Shown in pieces: positions 33,627 through 42,907 of a DNA stretch of 64,000 bases; position 1 is the first letter of the stretch, and each line of letters opens with the position of its first letter. Where the stretch lies: positions 1-64,000 of the forward strand of contig CALBZA010000080.1 in NCBI GenBank assembly GCA_937890005.1, read 5' to 3'. This DNA is from an uncultured Verrucomicrobia subdivision 3 bacterium. Lineage in GTDB: Bacteria; Verrucomicrobiota; Verrucomicrobiia; Limisphaerales; DASXHY01. The notes beneath the pieces were generated by a model. It made no database searches. It saw only the letters and a list, made by a program, of their open reading frames with translations, and was not told where the DNA came from. The position numbers and the translations under genes are program-made.

Positions 33627-34646
33627 CTAGGCCGCAGCGGCACGATTCAGACGATCGCTGATGCCGCGCCATTCAGAAGAATCGGGCAACGCCTCTACAA
33701 CGATCATTTCCGCGCCAAGCTCATCGCAGCGATGCAGCTCGGCGTACAGAGCTCGCGCAAACGCCTCCGCGTCGTGAGGAATCACACTGACCCGTGCAAA
33801 TCGTTCCGGACCCGGAATGCGACTGTGTGCGAGAACGTGAATCCGATCGCATGACTCGTTTCGAAGCATCGCATGCAGCTCGGCATCATCGTTCCAGCGG
33901 AGAATCTTCAGTCTGGCTTTCGGGGAATAATGCTTCTTCAGCAATCCAGGGCTTCGCAGCGTGCTGCCACCTTCCTGTCCGCCGAGAGCCAGTTCCCCGA
34001 GTACCGACTTCAGCGACTCGTCATCAATCATTCCCGGCCGGAGCACACGGGCGGGTTCGACGGAAAGATCAAGCACCGTCGATTCAATGCCCACCTGCGA
34101 CTGCCCGCCATCGACAATCAACTTCAATTGATCTCCGAGCTGGCCTGCGACGTGTTCAGCATTTGTGGGCGAGACACAATTGGAACGATTCGCACTCGGC
34201 GCCGCGAGCGGGAATCCGCAGCCGCGAATCACCGCCTGCATGAACGGATGTCCCGGCCAGCGAACTCCGACCGTTCCGCCTCCCGCCGTCACTATGTTCG
34301 GAATTTTTCCTGATCGCGGCAAAACAAGTGTGAGCGGCCCCGGCCAGAACGCCGCTGCCAGCCGCTCCGCATTCTGCGTCCAGCGTTCGACACAGCGTTG
34401 CGCCATTTCCAGGTCGCTGACGTGCACGATGACTGGATTGTGCGCGGGCCGGCCTTTGATTGCGTAAATCTTTGCAACGGCATCCGGATCGAGCGCATTG
34501 GCGGCAAGGCCGTAAACCGTTTCCGTCGGCAGCGCGACCACTTCCCCCGCTTTCAACAACGTGACCGCGCGCTCCACGGCCGCGGCGAAAAGCGCCGGCG
34601 TGTGCGTGGGCAATATCTGCGCTGAACTGGAAACAGCCGTTTGCAC
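33627..34646 (-). CDS. tsaC: L-threonylcarbamoyladenylate synthase (Sua5 type)
   Basis: Makes threonylcarbamoyl-AMP from threonine, bicarbonate and ATP, the first step of t6A37 tRNA modification. The YrdC domain shows GEVVALPTETVYGLA and KGRPAHNPVIVHV. At 339 residues it is the long Sua5 form with a C-terminal domain joined by a linker (from about 215), rather than short TsaC. It sits six bases after the efflux permease gene and 15 bases before tolC, all on the minus strand, so it is probably co-transcribed with an unrelated efflux pump. Other t6A enzymes are not in the window. Confidence 0.93.
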   Translation of the reverse strand: MQTAVSSSAQILPTHTPALFAAAVERAVTLLKAGEVVALPTETVYGLAANALDPDAVAKIYAIKGRPAHNPVIVHVSDLEMAQRCVERWTQNAERLAAAFWPGPLTLVLPRSGKIPNIVTAGGGTVGVRWPGHPFMQAVIRGCGFPLAAPSANRSNCVSPTNAEHVAGQLGDQLKLIVDGGQSQVGIESTVLDLSVEPARVLRPGMIDDESLKSVLGELALGGQEGGSTLRSPGLLKKHYSPKARLKILRWNDDAELHAMLRNESCDRIHVLAHSRIPGPERFARVSVIPHDAEAFARALYAELHRCDELGAEMIVVEALPDSSEWRGISDRLNRAAAA

Positions 34647-34652
34647 GAAGAC

Positions 34653-35864
34653 CTATTCGTATCGCAGTGCATCAATTGGATCGAGCCGCGATGCTTTCCG
34701 CGCGGGATAAAATCCAAAGAAAATGCCCACCGCCGCACTGAAGACGAATGCAATCACGACGGACGTCGGCGAAATCAGTGACGGCCAGGACGTTTTCGTT
34801 GAAATGAAGTGCGAGATGACAAAGCCCGTGATGATTCCTATCACTCCACCCAGAATACTCAGCGTGACGGCTTCCGTAAGGAACTGGAGCAGGATATCGC
34901 GTCCGCGCGCGCCAACCGCCATGCGGATGCCGATCTCGCGCGTTCGTTCCGTGACGCTGACCAGCATGATATTCATGATGCCGATGCCGCCGACCACGAG
35001 CGAAATGCTCGCAATTGCACCTACCAGCCACGTCATGGTCTTGGACGTCGCCGTTGCCGCTTCGGCCAGTTCGAGCTGGTTGCGCACGATGAAATCGGGA
35101 TCGCGACCAGGCCGACGTTGCTGGAGGAGCCCGGTGACATCGTCCTGAATCCGGGGCATTTCATCCGGAGCTGCGGCCTGGATCAGAATCGCGCTCAAAT
35201 ACTGGCGCCGCGCCACGCGTCGCATGGCACTCGTGTAGGGAACAATCACCACATCATCCTGATCCTGCCCGAAAAAGTTCACGCCTTTTGGAGTCAGCAC
35301 ACCGACGATCTTGAACGGCATGTTTCGGATGCGGATGGTTTCACCGACCGGATCGGCACCGGAATACAGCTGATCGACGATCGTTTTGCCGATGACGGCC
35401 ACCTTCGCAGCACTGTTCACATCCGCTTCCGTGAACATTTCGCCGCTCTCGAGGCCCCAGGCGCGAACGCTGAGATAATCGGGTGATTCACCAAGAATCT
35501 GGGTGTTCCAGTTGAGCCCGTTTGCCATCACCTGCTGGCGTTCGCGAACTTCGCTGCTGACCGCAACCACTCCGGGCACTTCGGCTTCAATCGCCTTCGC
35601 CTCCTCGGGCGTGAGCGTGCTCATTGACCCCCAACCGCCCCGCATGCCTCCGGCAGTCGTGCTCCCGGGAAAAACTGAAACCACGTTCTGACCCAGGCCA
35701 GCGATCTGCGCCTCCACCTGCGCCTTCGCGCCGTTGCCAATACCGATCGCGGAAATCACCGCCGCGACACCGATGATCATGCCGAGCATTGTCAGCAGTG
35801 TCCGCAGCTTGTTCCGGCGCAATGCGCGCAGTGCAATTCTGAAGGTTGCGAAGATGCGTCTCAT
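34653..35864 (-). CDS. MacB-type ABC transporter permease
   Basis: A 403-residue permease with one N-terminal and three C-terminal membrane helices (FtsX topology) and a periplasmic MacB-core domain between. The motif MLGMIIGVAAVISAIGIGNG at the start and GIGIMNIMLVSVTERTREIGI near the C-terminal helices are diagnostic. It overlaps the ATPase gene by four bases (ATGA, 35861-35864), so the permease and ATPase are separate chains here, unlike E. coli MacB where they are fused. It works with the adaptor and TolC channel of the same operon to extrude an unknown substrate such as a macrolide, lipopeptide or toxin. Confidence 0.94.
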   Translation of the reverse strand: MRRIFATFRIALRALRRNKLRTLLTMLGMIIGVAAVISAIGIGNGAKAQVEAQIAGLGQNVVSVFPGSTTAGGMRGGWGSMSTLTPEEAKAIEAEVPGVVAVSSEVRERQQVMANGLNWNTQILGESPDYLSVRAWGLESGEMFTEADVNSAAKVAVIGKTIVDQLYSGADPVGETIRIRNMPFKIVGVLTPKGVNFFGQDQDDVVIVPYTSAMRRVARRQYLSAILIQAAAPDEMPRIQDDVTGLLQQRRPGRDPDFIVRNQLELAEAATATSKTMTWLVGAIASISLVVGGIGIMNIMLVSVTERTREIGIRMAVGARGRDILLQFLTEAVTLSILGGVIGIITGFVISHFISTKTSWPSLISPTSVVIAFVFSAAVGIFFGFYPARKASRLDPIDALRYE

Positions 35865-36625
35865 GACAGCTGCACGGATTTTTGCGCGTCGCGCAGTTTT
35901 TCAAGTTCAACCTCCGCCTTGAGCCGGTTGGTCACCGGCGTGTCGGTCAGGACTTTTCCGTCGCGCATCACGATGGTCCGCTTGGTGTATTGCGCGATGT
36001 CCAGTTCATGCGTCACCATCACGACCGTCATTCCCTGATCGTTGAGCTTCTGGAAAACGCCCATGATCTCGATGCTGGTCTGGCTGTCGAGGTTGCCCGT
36101 CGGTTCGTCGGCAAGAAGAAGCGCCGGTTCATTCACCAGAGCGCGCGCGATCGCGACGCGCTGCTGTTGTCCGCCGGAAAGCTGGTTGGGATGATGATCT
36201 GCGCGCGCGGCAAGACCGACAAGGTCCAGTGCCTTGAGCGCGCGTTCCCGCTGTTCGTGGCCGGAAATTTTTCGATGCGTGTAGAACATCGGCAATTCCA
36301 CGTTCTCGATCGCAGATGTTCGCGAAAGCAGGTTGAATCCCTGAAAAACGAACCCGATCTTCTGGTTTCGAATATCTGCCAGTTCGTCACGGTCGAGCCT
36401 GGAAACATCGATGCCGTCCAGCAGATAACGTCCCTGCGTCGGCCGATCCAGACAGCCGAGCGTGTTCATCAGCGTCGATTTGCCGGAACCGCTGGCGCCC
36501 ATCACCGCAACGAATTCGCCCGGCATCACCTTCAGCGAAACGCCCCGCACCGCATGCACATCCACTTCACCGGTGTGATAGACCTTCTGGATGTCATCCA
36601 GTTCTATGACAGGTTGAGTTTCCAT
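35861..36625 (-). CDS. MacB-type ABC transporter ATP-binding protein
   Basis: A 254-residue ABC ATPase. Walker A is GASGSGKST (residues 43-51), the signature motif is LSGGQQQRVAIARAL and Walker B is LLADEPTGNLD. The longer frame reaches 36742, but that extension overlaps the adaptor gene and has no homology, while the ATG at 36625 (METQPVIEL) gives the usual N terminus and a 13-base spacer after the adaptor gene. It belongs to the LolD/MacB subfamily and pairs with the permease it overlaps. Confidence 0.94.
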   Translation of the reverse strand: METQPVIELDDIQKVYHTGEVDVHAVRGVSLKVMPGEFVAVMGASGSGKSTLMNTLGCLDRPTQGRYLLDGIDVSRLDRDELADIRNQKIGFVFQGFNLLSRTSAIENVELPMFYTHRKISGHEQRERALKALDLVGLAARADHHPNQLSGGQQQRVAIARALVNEPALLLADEPTGNLDSQTSIEIMGVFQKLNDQGMTVVMVTHELDIAQYTKRTIVMRDGKVLTDTPVTNRLKAEVELEKLRDAQKSVQLS

Positions 36626-36638
36626 TTCCGCCACAGGC

Positions 36639-37961
36639 TTAGAAACGTCGGAATCCACCGGGTCGTCCGCCGCCACCGAACGGATTTGCAGCACCGCTCT
36701 GAGCAGAGGCGCTGGACGAAAGCACGCCAGTGACGACTTCATCCCCTTCGTTCAGCCCCTCGATCACTTCCGTGGCAACGCCATCCGAAATGCCGGTCCG
36801 GATCTGAACCTGTTTAAGCTGCGGTTTTCCGGTAGGCCCGGCCTCAAGCACATAAACGGTGCGGTTGCTGAACCGGTCTCCCGATCCACCGCCGCCGCCT
36901 TCGCGATTGCGCGGACCCCGCGCTCCGGCACCAGGGAAACCTCGACCCTCGCCGCCAGGCCGCTGTTGCGGTCCTGCTGCCTGCGCCATCGCAGGCGCGG
37001 CCTGCACTGCGTTGGTTCCCGAAACCACAACACCTTCAGGGGGACGGAACCGGAGCGCCGCATTTGGAATTTTCAAGACATCATTCCGTTCGCGAAGAAT
37101 GATCGAGACGTTCGCGGTCATGCTCGGCAACAACTTAAGATCGTCATTCGAGACATCGATCACCGCGCTGTAGCTCACCACGTTCTGATTCGTCACTGCG
37201 CCGTATCGAATCTGGCTCACCTTGCCGCGGAAGGTACGGTACGGATACGCATCAACGGTGAAGGTCACATCCTGTCCGTTTTCGACGCCGCCAATATCTG
37301 CTTCGGAAACAAGCGCGCCGATCTGCATTTTGCTGAGGTCGTTTGCGATGACGAACAGTGTGGGCGTGTTGAAACTGGCCGCCACAGTCTGTCCCACATC
37401 GACGTTCCGGGAAATCACCACACCGTCCACCGGCGCCACAATGGTGCATCGCGAAAGATCGACCTGGGCGCTGGCCAGCGCGGCCTCGGCGGACCTCACT
37501 TCCGCCTGCGCCTGCTGCAACTGCGCCATGGCGGTATCATAGTCAGCTGCGGGAATCAGGTTGTTCCTGAAAAGGGAATCGGCGCGCCCGGCCTGAACCT
37601 GGGTGAGACGCAGATTCGCAACGGAGTTGGAAAGCTGGGCTTCAGCGCGAAGCACCCCGACCTGATACGTGGAAGGATCGATCTCGGCGATCACCTGGTT
37701 CGATTTCACAGTCGAATTGAAATCGACGTAAATCGCCTGGATCCGGCCGGAAATCTGGCTGCCGACCTGAACGTTCACCACTGGACTGAGCGTTCCAGTT
37801 GCCGTCACGGCCTGGGTGATGTCGCCTTTGGAAATCTTCGACGTCTGAAACCGCACGGCCTCGGTGTCCCTGTTCAAATACCAAACCACGGCGCCGATGG
37901 CGCCGCCCACGATGAGCAGCGTGACAATCCATTTCAGCCCGCCAGAATTTTTCTTTGCCAT
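36639..37961 (-). CDS. MacA-like periplasmic adaptor protein (HlyD/RND family)
   Basis: A 440-residue membrane-fusion protein with an N-terminal membrane helix (about residues 9-29). A lipoyl-like segment, VQVGSQISGRIQAIYVDFN, precedes a coiled-coil hairpin (about 103-165, with AQLQQAQAEVRSAEAALASAQ). The C-terminal quarter carries a Gly/Arg/Pro-rich linker (about 340-365) and ends in a glycine-rich tail, GGGGRPGGFRRF. It is the first gene of the efflux operon. A 6-bp inverted repeat, GTAACC-GCGA-GGTTAC (37995-38010), sits just upstream and might be an operator. Confidence 0.92.
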   Translation of the reverse strand: MAKKNSGGLKWIVTLLIVGGAIGAVVWYLNRDTEAVRFQTSKISKGDITQAVTATGTLSPVVNVQVGSQISGRIQAIYVDFNSTVKSNQVIAEIDPSTYQVGVLRAEAQLSNSVANLRLTQVQAGRADSLFRNNLIPAADYDTAMAQLQQAQAEVRSAEAALASAQVDLSRCTIVAPVDGVVISRNVDVGQTVAASFNTPTLFVIANDLSKMQIGALVSEADIGGVENGQDVTFTVDAYPYRTFRGKVSQIRYGAVTNQNVVSYSAVIDVSNDDLKLLPSMTANVSIILRERNDVLKIPNAALRFRPPEGVVVSGTNAVQAAPAMAQAAGPQQRPGGEGRGFPGAGARGPRNREGGGGGSGDRFSNRTVYVLEAGPTGKPQLKQVQIRTGISDGVATEVIEGLNEGDEVVTGVLSSSASAQSGAANPFGGGGRPGGFRRF

Positions 37962-38169
37962 ACAACAGAATTTCGCCAGTTAAAGACCCTAACTGTAACC
38001 GCGAGGTTACCTGGTTTCCCCGGCATGTCCATGCCGCCTCACACACCGAGCCGTGGATATTGCACATGCGGAGCACGGGAGGAAAGAGTTCAAACATGGA
38101 ATATCGCGCAAAGCGCCGGCTGCAAAATTTCCACTTCGAACTCATCAGGCCGATCACTAAGATGCGCGC

Positions 38170-39234
38170 GTGCTGCAAACCCTGATCAACGAAATCGAAG
38201 GCGGAAAACATCTTTCCGCCGAACAGTGCGCGACTGCAGTAAACGAACTCGTCGCCGAATCGGTCCCAGCATCGTTGAAGGCGGAGTTCCTCTGCCATCT
38301 CGCGCTCAAGGGTGAAACCGTGGATGAAATCGCCGCGTTTGCAGCCGCATTGCGCGAAAAATCTGTTCGACCGCCGTTGGATCCGGAAACACGTTCCCGC
38401 GAAATCCTCGATGTCTGCGGCACGGGCGGCGACCGCTTGAACACGTTCAACATCTCGACCACGGTTGCCATCATCTGTGCCGCCGCTGGTGTGGCGGTGG
38501 CAAAACATGGCAACCGCGCCATCACATCGCAGGCCGGCAGCGCGGATGTTTTGGAAGCGCTCGGAATCCGCGTCGATCTCCCGCCCGAGGAAGCCGCGCG
38601 TTCACTGGCTCAGCACAACTTCGCGTTTTTCTTCGCGCCGAATTATCATCCCGCGTTCAAATTCATTGCTCCCGCCCGAAAACTCTGCGCCGAGCGGGGC
38701 CAGCGAACCATTTTCAATTTTCTCGGACCGCTGTTGAATCCCGCCCGTCCCAGCGCACAGCTCGTTGGTGTTCCGCGACCGCAACTTTGCGAACCGCTCG
38801 CTCGCGTTCTCCAGACACTCGGCGTCCGGCGCGGAATGGTTGTCAGCGGAAAAGTTCCGTTGCCTTCCCCAAAACCCGGCGAACCTTCCGATGCCTTTCT
38901 GGACGAACTGTCCACGATGGGCGCGAACACAATCGCCGAGTTTTATCAGGAACGGGGATTTGTCACGTCCGAACTGCAGCCTTCGAATCTGCCGATTCAG
39001 CCGGCAACGCTTGCCGAAATTTCCGGCGCAGATCGAATGGTCAATGCGCAGATTGTGCGGAATCTGCTGGGTGGAAAGGAACACGGTCCTCGCCGTGACG
39101 CCGTGCTTTTGAACGCCGCGGCAGCATTGTTTGTGGCGAGCCGCAGCCGAACGCTTTCGGAAGGATGGGACCTGGCCGCGACGCTGATCGACAACGGCCA
39201 GGCGGAACAGAAGCTGAAGGAACTCGCCGGCTGA
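38170..39234 (+). CDS. trpD: Anthranilate phosphoribosyltransferase
   Basis: Transfers phosphoribosyl from PRPP to anthranilate in tryptophan synthesis. PRPP and metal binding is shown by DVCGTGGDRLNTFNIST; further motifs are AKHGNRAITSQAGSADVLEAL and NFLGPLLNPA. At 354 residues the length is normal. It starts with GTG at 38170. No in-frame ATG lies nearby, and the sequence then runs LQTLINEIEGGKHLSAEQC, as in the family. No other trp gene is in the window, so it stands alone. It is divergent from the efflux operon and convergent with the next gene. Confidence 0.95.
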   Translation: MLQTLINEIEGGKHLSAEQCATAVNELVAESVPASLKAEFLCHLALKGETVDEIAAFAAALREKSVRPPLDPETRSREILDVCGTGGDRLNTFNISTTVAIICAAAGVAVAKHGNRAITSQAGSADVLEALGIRVDLPPEEAARSLAQHNFAFFFAPNYHPAFKFIAPARKLCAERGQRTIFNFLGPLLNPARPSAQLVGVPRPQLCEPLARVLQTLGVRRGMVVSGKVPLPSPKPGEPSDAFLDELSTMGANTIAEFYQERGFVTSELQPSNLPIQPATLAEISGADRMVNAQIVRNLLGGKEHGPRRDAVLLNAAAALFVASRSRTLSEGWDLAATLIDNGQAEQKLKELAG

Positions 39235-39363
39235 ACAGGAAGTTCAGGTCACAATCTCTTGGGCTTTTGAGCTTTGTTTATCGGTTAATGCGCTGCGGCT
39301 CACAACGTCGTTTCCAACAGCTCCATATTCCGGTCAACCGTCGAGTTCATTGATGTCACTGTT

Positions 39364-40674
39364 CTACAAAACGGTGCCGCTTTGAAGCGCCCGTGCTTCT
39401 TCCAGGTGCGCGCGGAGAACAGGGAGATTCTCTTCGGCAAACGACTTCAGATCCAAATCGTCGCCGCGTGAAACTTCATTCTCAAACACCTCGATCGCAT
39501 CACTGTGGGTGGCTACCGCCTGGTTTGCGAACTGCCGGTCGAATTGCGCGCCGCTCAAATCGTCCAGACGCTCCACGGCATTCTGTCCTGCAGAACTGAG
39601 CGTCGTCGGAACCGTTATGCCTTTGTCGGAGGCGATCTGCGCCAGCCGTTGATTGGCCTGCGTGTGGTCGGTGATGAGTTGCTGCGCATAAGCACGCACG
39701 GCTTCATTGGTCGAATTCTGAAGTGCGAGATTTGCCAGTTCGATCTCGAGCAACCCGTTCTGCGCCGCCTGTGTGACGAATCGCCGGTCCGCCGCGTTCA
39801 GGTCGTTGTTGGAGTTGTCATCGCCGTTGCTTCCACCCGCATTTCCAGTGTCGGGCTCGTCATCCCGATTGCGATCGTCGATCTGGAACAATTTCCCGGC
39901 TGTGAACGTGCCGACGCAGATTTCCACTTCGCCGGGCGCTGCCGCTGAAGCCGCGGCGCCTGCCTGAACGAATTCTCCGTTCGCACCATTTCCATTGCCA
40001 CCGTCATTGTTGTTCCCTTCGTTCTCCTGCCCATGCGTGTCCGAACTCTCGTTAATGGTGCTGCTGTTGCCATTTGAGCCGGACGAATTGGTATTGCCGG
40101 AGGAATCATCCGGGTTTGGAACCTCAAGGTTGTTTCGGGAACTGGTGTCGCGGCTCGCTGAATCGGATTCCGACGAAGCCGCTGCCGCCGAGTCGATGTG
40201 CGCGGCCCGCGAGAATTGAATGCGTCCGGAAATGCGAGCCCGATTGTTGCTTTTGGCAACGCGCTCGGTGATCACGGCGCTTCCGATCGCTTCGGACTGC
40301 GTCGGGCTGAAGACGAATGCGAACCGGCTCAACTGACTGCCTCCAATGGCGTTCGTGCCGCCGTCAAAGATCAGCACGTCGCCGATCAAACTCCCATCCG
40401 TTCGGCTGACCACCTGGAGGCTGTCGGAGGCGGGATTGTAAACGAGCGCATAATTGCGCTTGAGTTCCTTTTGAGTGAACCCGGTCCCGACAAGTTCCTG
40501 GATCAGGTCGCGCTCGGTCATCTTGCTGCCCTTGCCTTTTCCGGTGTCGGACGGCGTGCATGTGGCGCGGAACTTCACGGTGTAAAGTTCCTGCGTGGAC
40601 ACCTGGGCGGGAAGCGTGAGCGCATTCAGCGCGAGCGCTGCGGCCAGGGTGGCGAATGTTTTTTGTATCTTCAT
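39364..40674 (-). CDS. Secreted protein with low-complexity linker and C-terminal DUF4142 domain
   Basis: A 436-residue protein with a signal peptide (about residues 1-24, ending LPAQV). Residues about 28-165 form a conserved-looking domain I do not recognise (TCTPSDTGKGKGSKMTERDL). An Asn/Ser/Gly/Asp-rich linker follows (about 170-285) and may be disordered or extracellular. The C terminus from about 290 fits DUF4142 (AADRRFVTQAAQNGLLEIEL, VRAYAQQLITDHTQANQRL), a four-helix ferritin-like fold. DUF4142 function is unknown; the linker is unusually long. It is divergent from the DUF2752 gene 274 bases away. Confidence 0.82.
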   Translation of the reverse strand: MKIQKTFATLAAALALNALTLPAQVSTQELYTVKFRATCTPSDTGKGKGSKMTERDLIQELVGTGFTQKELKRNYALVYNPASDSLQVVSRTDGSLIGDVLIFDGGTNAIGGSQLSRFAFVFSPTQSEAIGSAVITERVAKSNNRARISGRIQFSRAAHIDSAAAASSESDSASRDTSSRNNLEVPNPDDSSGNTNSSGSNGNSSTINESSDTHGQENEGNNNDGGNGNGANGEFVQAGAAASAAAPGEVEICVGTFTAGKLFQIDDRNRDDEPDTGNAGGSNGDDNSNNDLNAADRRFVTQAAQNGLLEIELANLALQNSTNEAVRAYAQQLITDHTQANQRLAQIASDKGITVPTTLSSAGQNAVERLDDLSGAQFDRQFANQAVATHSDAIEVFENEVSRGDDLDLKSFAEENLPVLRAHLEEARALQSGTVL

Positions 40675-40948
40675 ACGGTTTATGTCTCCTTTTTGGTTGG
40701 TTGTTGATCGAACAACACTCGATGCAGGAGGAGTATCGACCGGTTGACCTTCGTCACCACTGGGTTTAAGGGGGAAATCTGGGTCGTAAAACGACTACTT
40801 TTCCGATGTGGGTTTCCACGAATACAGACGGCAGGTCTTTCCCGTACGAAAGGTCTTCAAGCCATCCGCGCCGCCGGGCAATTACACTTTCTTTCCATTT
40901 ATCTCTATTGTGACCGGCGCGAGGCTCTTTTATCTTCGCGGGCAATTC

Positions 40949-41347
40949 ATGGAGCGACGGATCAATTACGTTTTAATCGGAAGTCTTCTCGCCGGTTTCG
41001 CGGCGTGCGCGATTTTGTTTTTCTTCGATCCGTCCCGCGTTCCGATCTACCCGGTCTGCGTGTTTCACCGGCTCACCGATTTGAACTGTCCCGGCTGCGG
41101 ATCGCTGCGCGCGATGCACCAGCTGCTTCACGGTCATTTTGCAGAAGCGTTTCGGCACAACGCATTGCTCGTCATCTCGCTGCCGGTGCTGGCGTGGATT
41201 GGATTTCGTCTCGTGCGACAGCAGATTCAGAAAACAACGGAGCCGGCGGTGAAACTGAAATGGCTTCTGGCCTATGGAATCGTGTGGGTGCTGTTCGGCG
41301 TGCTTCGTGAACTGCCAATTCCGGTCCTGTCCAGCCTTTCTCCATGA
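40949..41347 (+). CDS. DUF2752 membrane protein
   Basis: A 132-residue membrane protein with two or three helices. The DUF2752 motif is YPVCVFHRLTDLNCPGCGSL with Cys37, Cys47 and Cys50, followed by RAMHQLLHGHFAEAFRHN. The Cys/His content hints at metal or redox binding, but no function is established. The frame extends back to 40808; the start at 40949 (MERRINYVL) gives the standard length. It precedes two GYF_2 membrane proteins by 45 bases, a neighbourhood in which DUF2752 often occurs. Confidence 0.85.
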   Translation: MERRINYVLIGSLLAGFAACAILFFFDPSRVPIYPVCVFHRLTDLNCPGCGSLRAMHQLLHGHFAEAFRHNALLVISLPVLAWIGFRLVRQQIQKTTEPAVKLKWLLAYGIVWVLFGVLRELPIPVLSSLSP

Positions 41348-41392
41348 CGTGTAACGTGGAACTCTAAAATCCGAAGTAACGGAAGGAACATT

Positions 41393-42028
41393 ATGTATAA
41401 AATCATTGGAGCCGACGGAAAAGCCTACGGGCCAGTAACGGCCGAACAGATTCGTCTCTGGATCTCGGAAGGGCGCGTCAATGCGCAGACGCAGATTCAG
41501 GCGGAAGGCACTGCGGAATGGCGGTCGCTTTCCACCTTCCCGGAGTTCATGGAACCCGCCGGCGTTGGCGCTGAAGCCACAAGCTCCGGTCCTGCGCCAT
41601 TTGCCGCAACCCAGTCCACAGGCAATCGCGAAGCCGCACTGGCCGCGGTGAAAGGCCCGGCAATTGCACTCAAGGTGACGGCGATCATCGGCTGGATTCT
41701 CATGGCATTCGGGTTGTTGACGAACGTTCTCAATATTGCCGGGATTCAGCTGATCCCGACTCCGCCCGCCGACGACAGCATGCCGTCCTGGATGCGGATG
41801 CAGGGCGTTTTGGGAATCATCGGGAATCTGGTCGGAATCGGCATCGGAGCGGTGATCTTCATGGGATCCACAAAATTGCAGAATTTGAAGGATCACGGAT
41901 TTGTCCTTACAGCAGCCGTCCTGGCGATGGTTCCTTGTCTTTCACCCTGCTGCCTCATCGGCCTGCCGATCGGCATTTGGGCAATCGTCGTGATCAACCG
42001 AGCCGACGTGAAGCCGCATTTCAGCTGA
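41393..42028 (+). CDS. GYF_2 domain membrane protein
   Basis: A 211-residue protein. The N-terminal GYF_2 (DUF4339) domain has YGPVTAEQIRLWISEGRV and GTAEWRSLSTFPEF (residues 1-52). A Pro/Ala/Thr-rich linker to about residue 85 follows, then three or four membrane helices, ending with a short DVKPHFS tail. The GYF_2 domain is usually taken as a protein-interaction module on the cytoplasmic side. About 30 of 52 residues of this domain are identical to that of the next gene, which points to tandem duplication with divergence of the membrane halves. Confidence 0.88.
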   Translation: MYKIIGADGKAYGPVTAEQIRLWISEGRVNAQTQIQAEGTAEWRSLSTFPEFMEPAGVGAEATSSGPAPFAATQSTGNREAALAAVKGPAIALKVTAIIGWILMAFGLLTNVLNIAGIQLIPTPPADDSMPSWMRMQGVLGIIGNLVGIGIGAVIFMGSTKLQNLKDHGFVLTAAVLAMVPCLSPCCLIGLPIGIWAIVVINRADVKPHFS

Positions 42029-42052
42029 GCGCCCACGCTCCGAAAGGCCGCC

Positions 42053-42907
42053 ATGTACAGGATCGTTGGAGCCGACGGACAACAATACGGTCCCGCGGAT
42101 GCCGCGCAGATCCGACGCTGGTTCGCGGAGAATCGCGTCCGGCGCGACAGCCTCGTTCAACTCGACGGAACCGCGGAATGGAAACCCCTTTCCGCGTTCC
42201 CGGAGTTCGCTGACCTGATCAACGCGGCTCCCGGCACTCCGCCACCCCTGTTCCCGGCTGTAACTCCGCCCAGCGCACCGGATCCTGATCTCCTCGTAGC
42301 GGAAGTTCTCGCGCGAAATCCATCCGTGCAGATCGGCTCCTGCATCAGCCGTGGATGGAATCTCGTGACCGCAAATTTCTGGCTGTGTGTCGGCGTTACG
42401 TTTGTGGGATCGGTCGTTGCGAACGTGCCGTTTCTCCTCGGTCCTGCCTATGCCGGATTGTTCTGGTTTTTCCTGAAACAAATCCGCGGAAGGAATGCAA
42501 AGTTCGAGGACGCCTTCGAACCGTTCAGCGTCGCACTCCTCCAAACGTTTCTCGCGGGGCTTGTCTGGTCGATCCTGGTCAGCCTCGGAATGATGCTGTG
42601 CGTCATTCCCGGATTGGTGTTCGGCGCACTGTGGGCCTTCACATGGCCGCTGTTGATGGACAAGCGGCTTGAGTTCTGGCCGGCGATGGAAGTCAGCCGT
42701 CGGGTTCTCTGGCCCAACTTCGGCGGCATCTTCTGTCTTTGGTGCATTTGTTTTCTCCTGCTGCTTGGCGGCATGCTCGCATGCTATGTCGGCATCTTCG
42801 TTGCCATGCCGGTCATCATCGCCGCGCAGGCTTATGCGTATGAAGATTTCTTCGGCAATTCGGGCGCAAGTCGTCCCGCTGAAACTGTTGTGATGCCCCG
42901 ATCGTGA
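42053..42907 (+). CDS. GYF_2 domain membrane protein with large helical membrane domain
   Basis: A 284-residue protein with an N-terminal GYF_2 domain (residues 1-52, RWFAENRVRRDSLVQLDGTA) and a proline-rich linker, followed by about six membrane helices of glycerophosphoryl-diester-like or YciC type: FWLCVGVTFVGSVVANVPFL, LVWSILVSLGMMLCVIPGLV, FCLWCICFLLLLGGMLACYV. It starts 24 bases after the preceding paralog and overlaps the next gene by four bases (GTGA, 42904-42907). The YciC-type membrane part is assigned by pattern only. Function unknown. Confidence 0.85.
   Translation: MYRIVGADGQQYGPADAAQIRRWFAENRVRRDSLVQLDGTAEWKPLSAFPEFADLINAAPGTPPPLFPAVTPPSAPDPDLLVAEVLARNPSVQIGSCISRGWNLVTANFWLCVGVTFVGSVVANVPFLLGPAYAGLFWFFLKQIRGRNAKFEDAFEPFSVALLQTFLAGLVWSILVSLGMMLCVIPGLVFGALWAFTWPLLMDKRLEFWPAMEVSRRVLWPNFGGIFCLWCICFLLLLGGMLACYVGIFVAMPVIIAAQAYAYEDFFGNSGASRPAETVVMPRS

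Noticed and set aside
36966..38315. 449-codon frame antisense to the MacA-like gene
   Set aside because: It overlaps the adaptor gene and then runs into the trpD start without any domain.
40675..40948. Riboswitch in the leader of the DUF2752 gene
   Set aside because: I compared it by eye with fluoride, cobalamin and c-di-GMP riboswitch features and found no match; only a weak 6-bp inverted repeat (40700-40716) is there.
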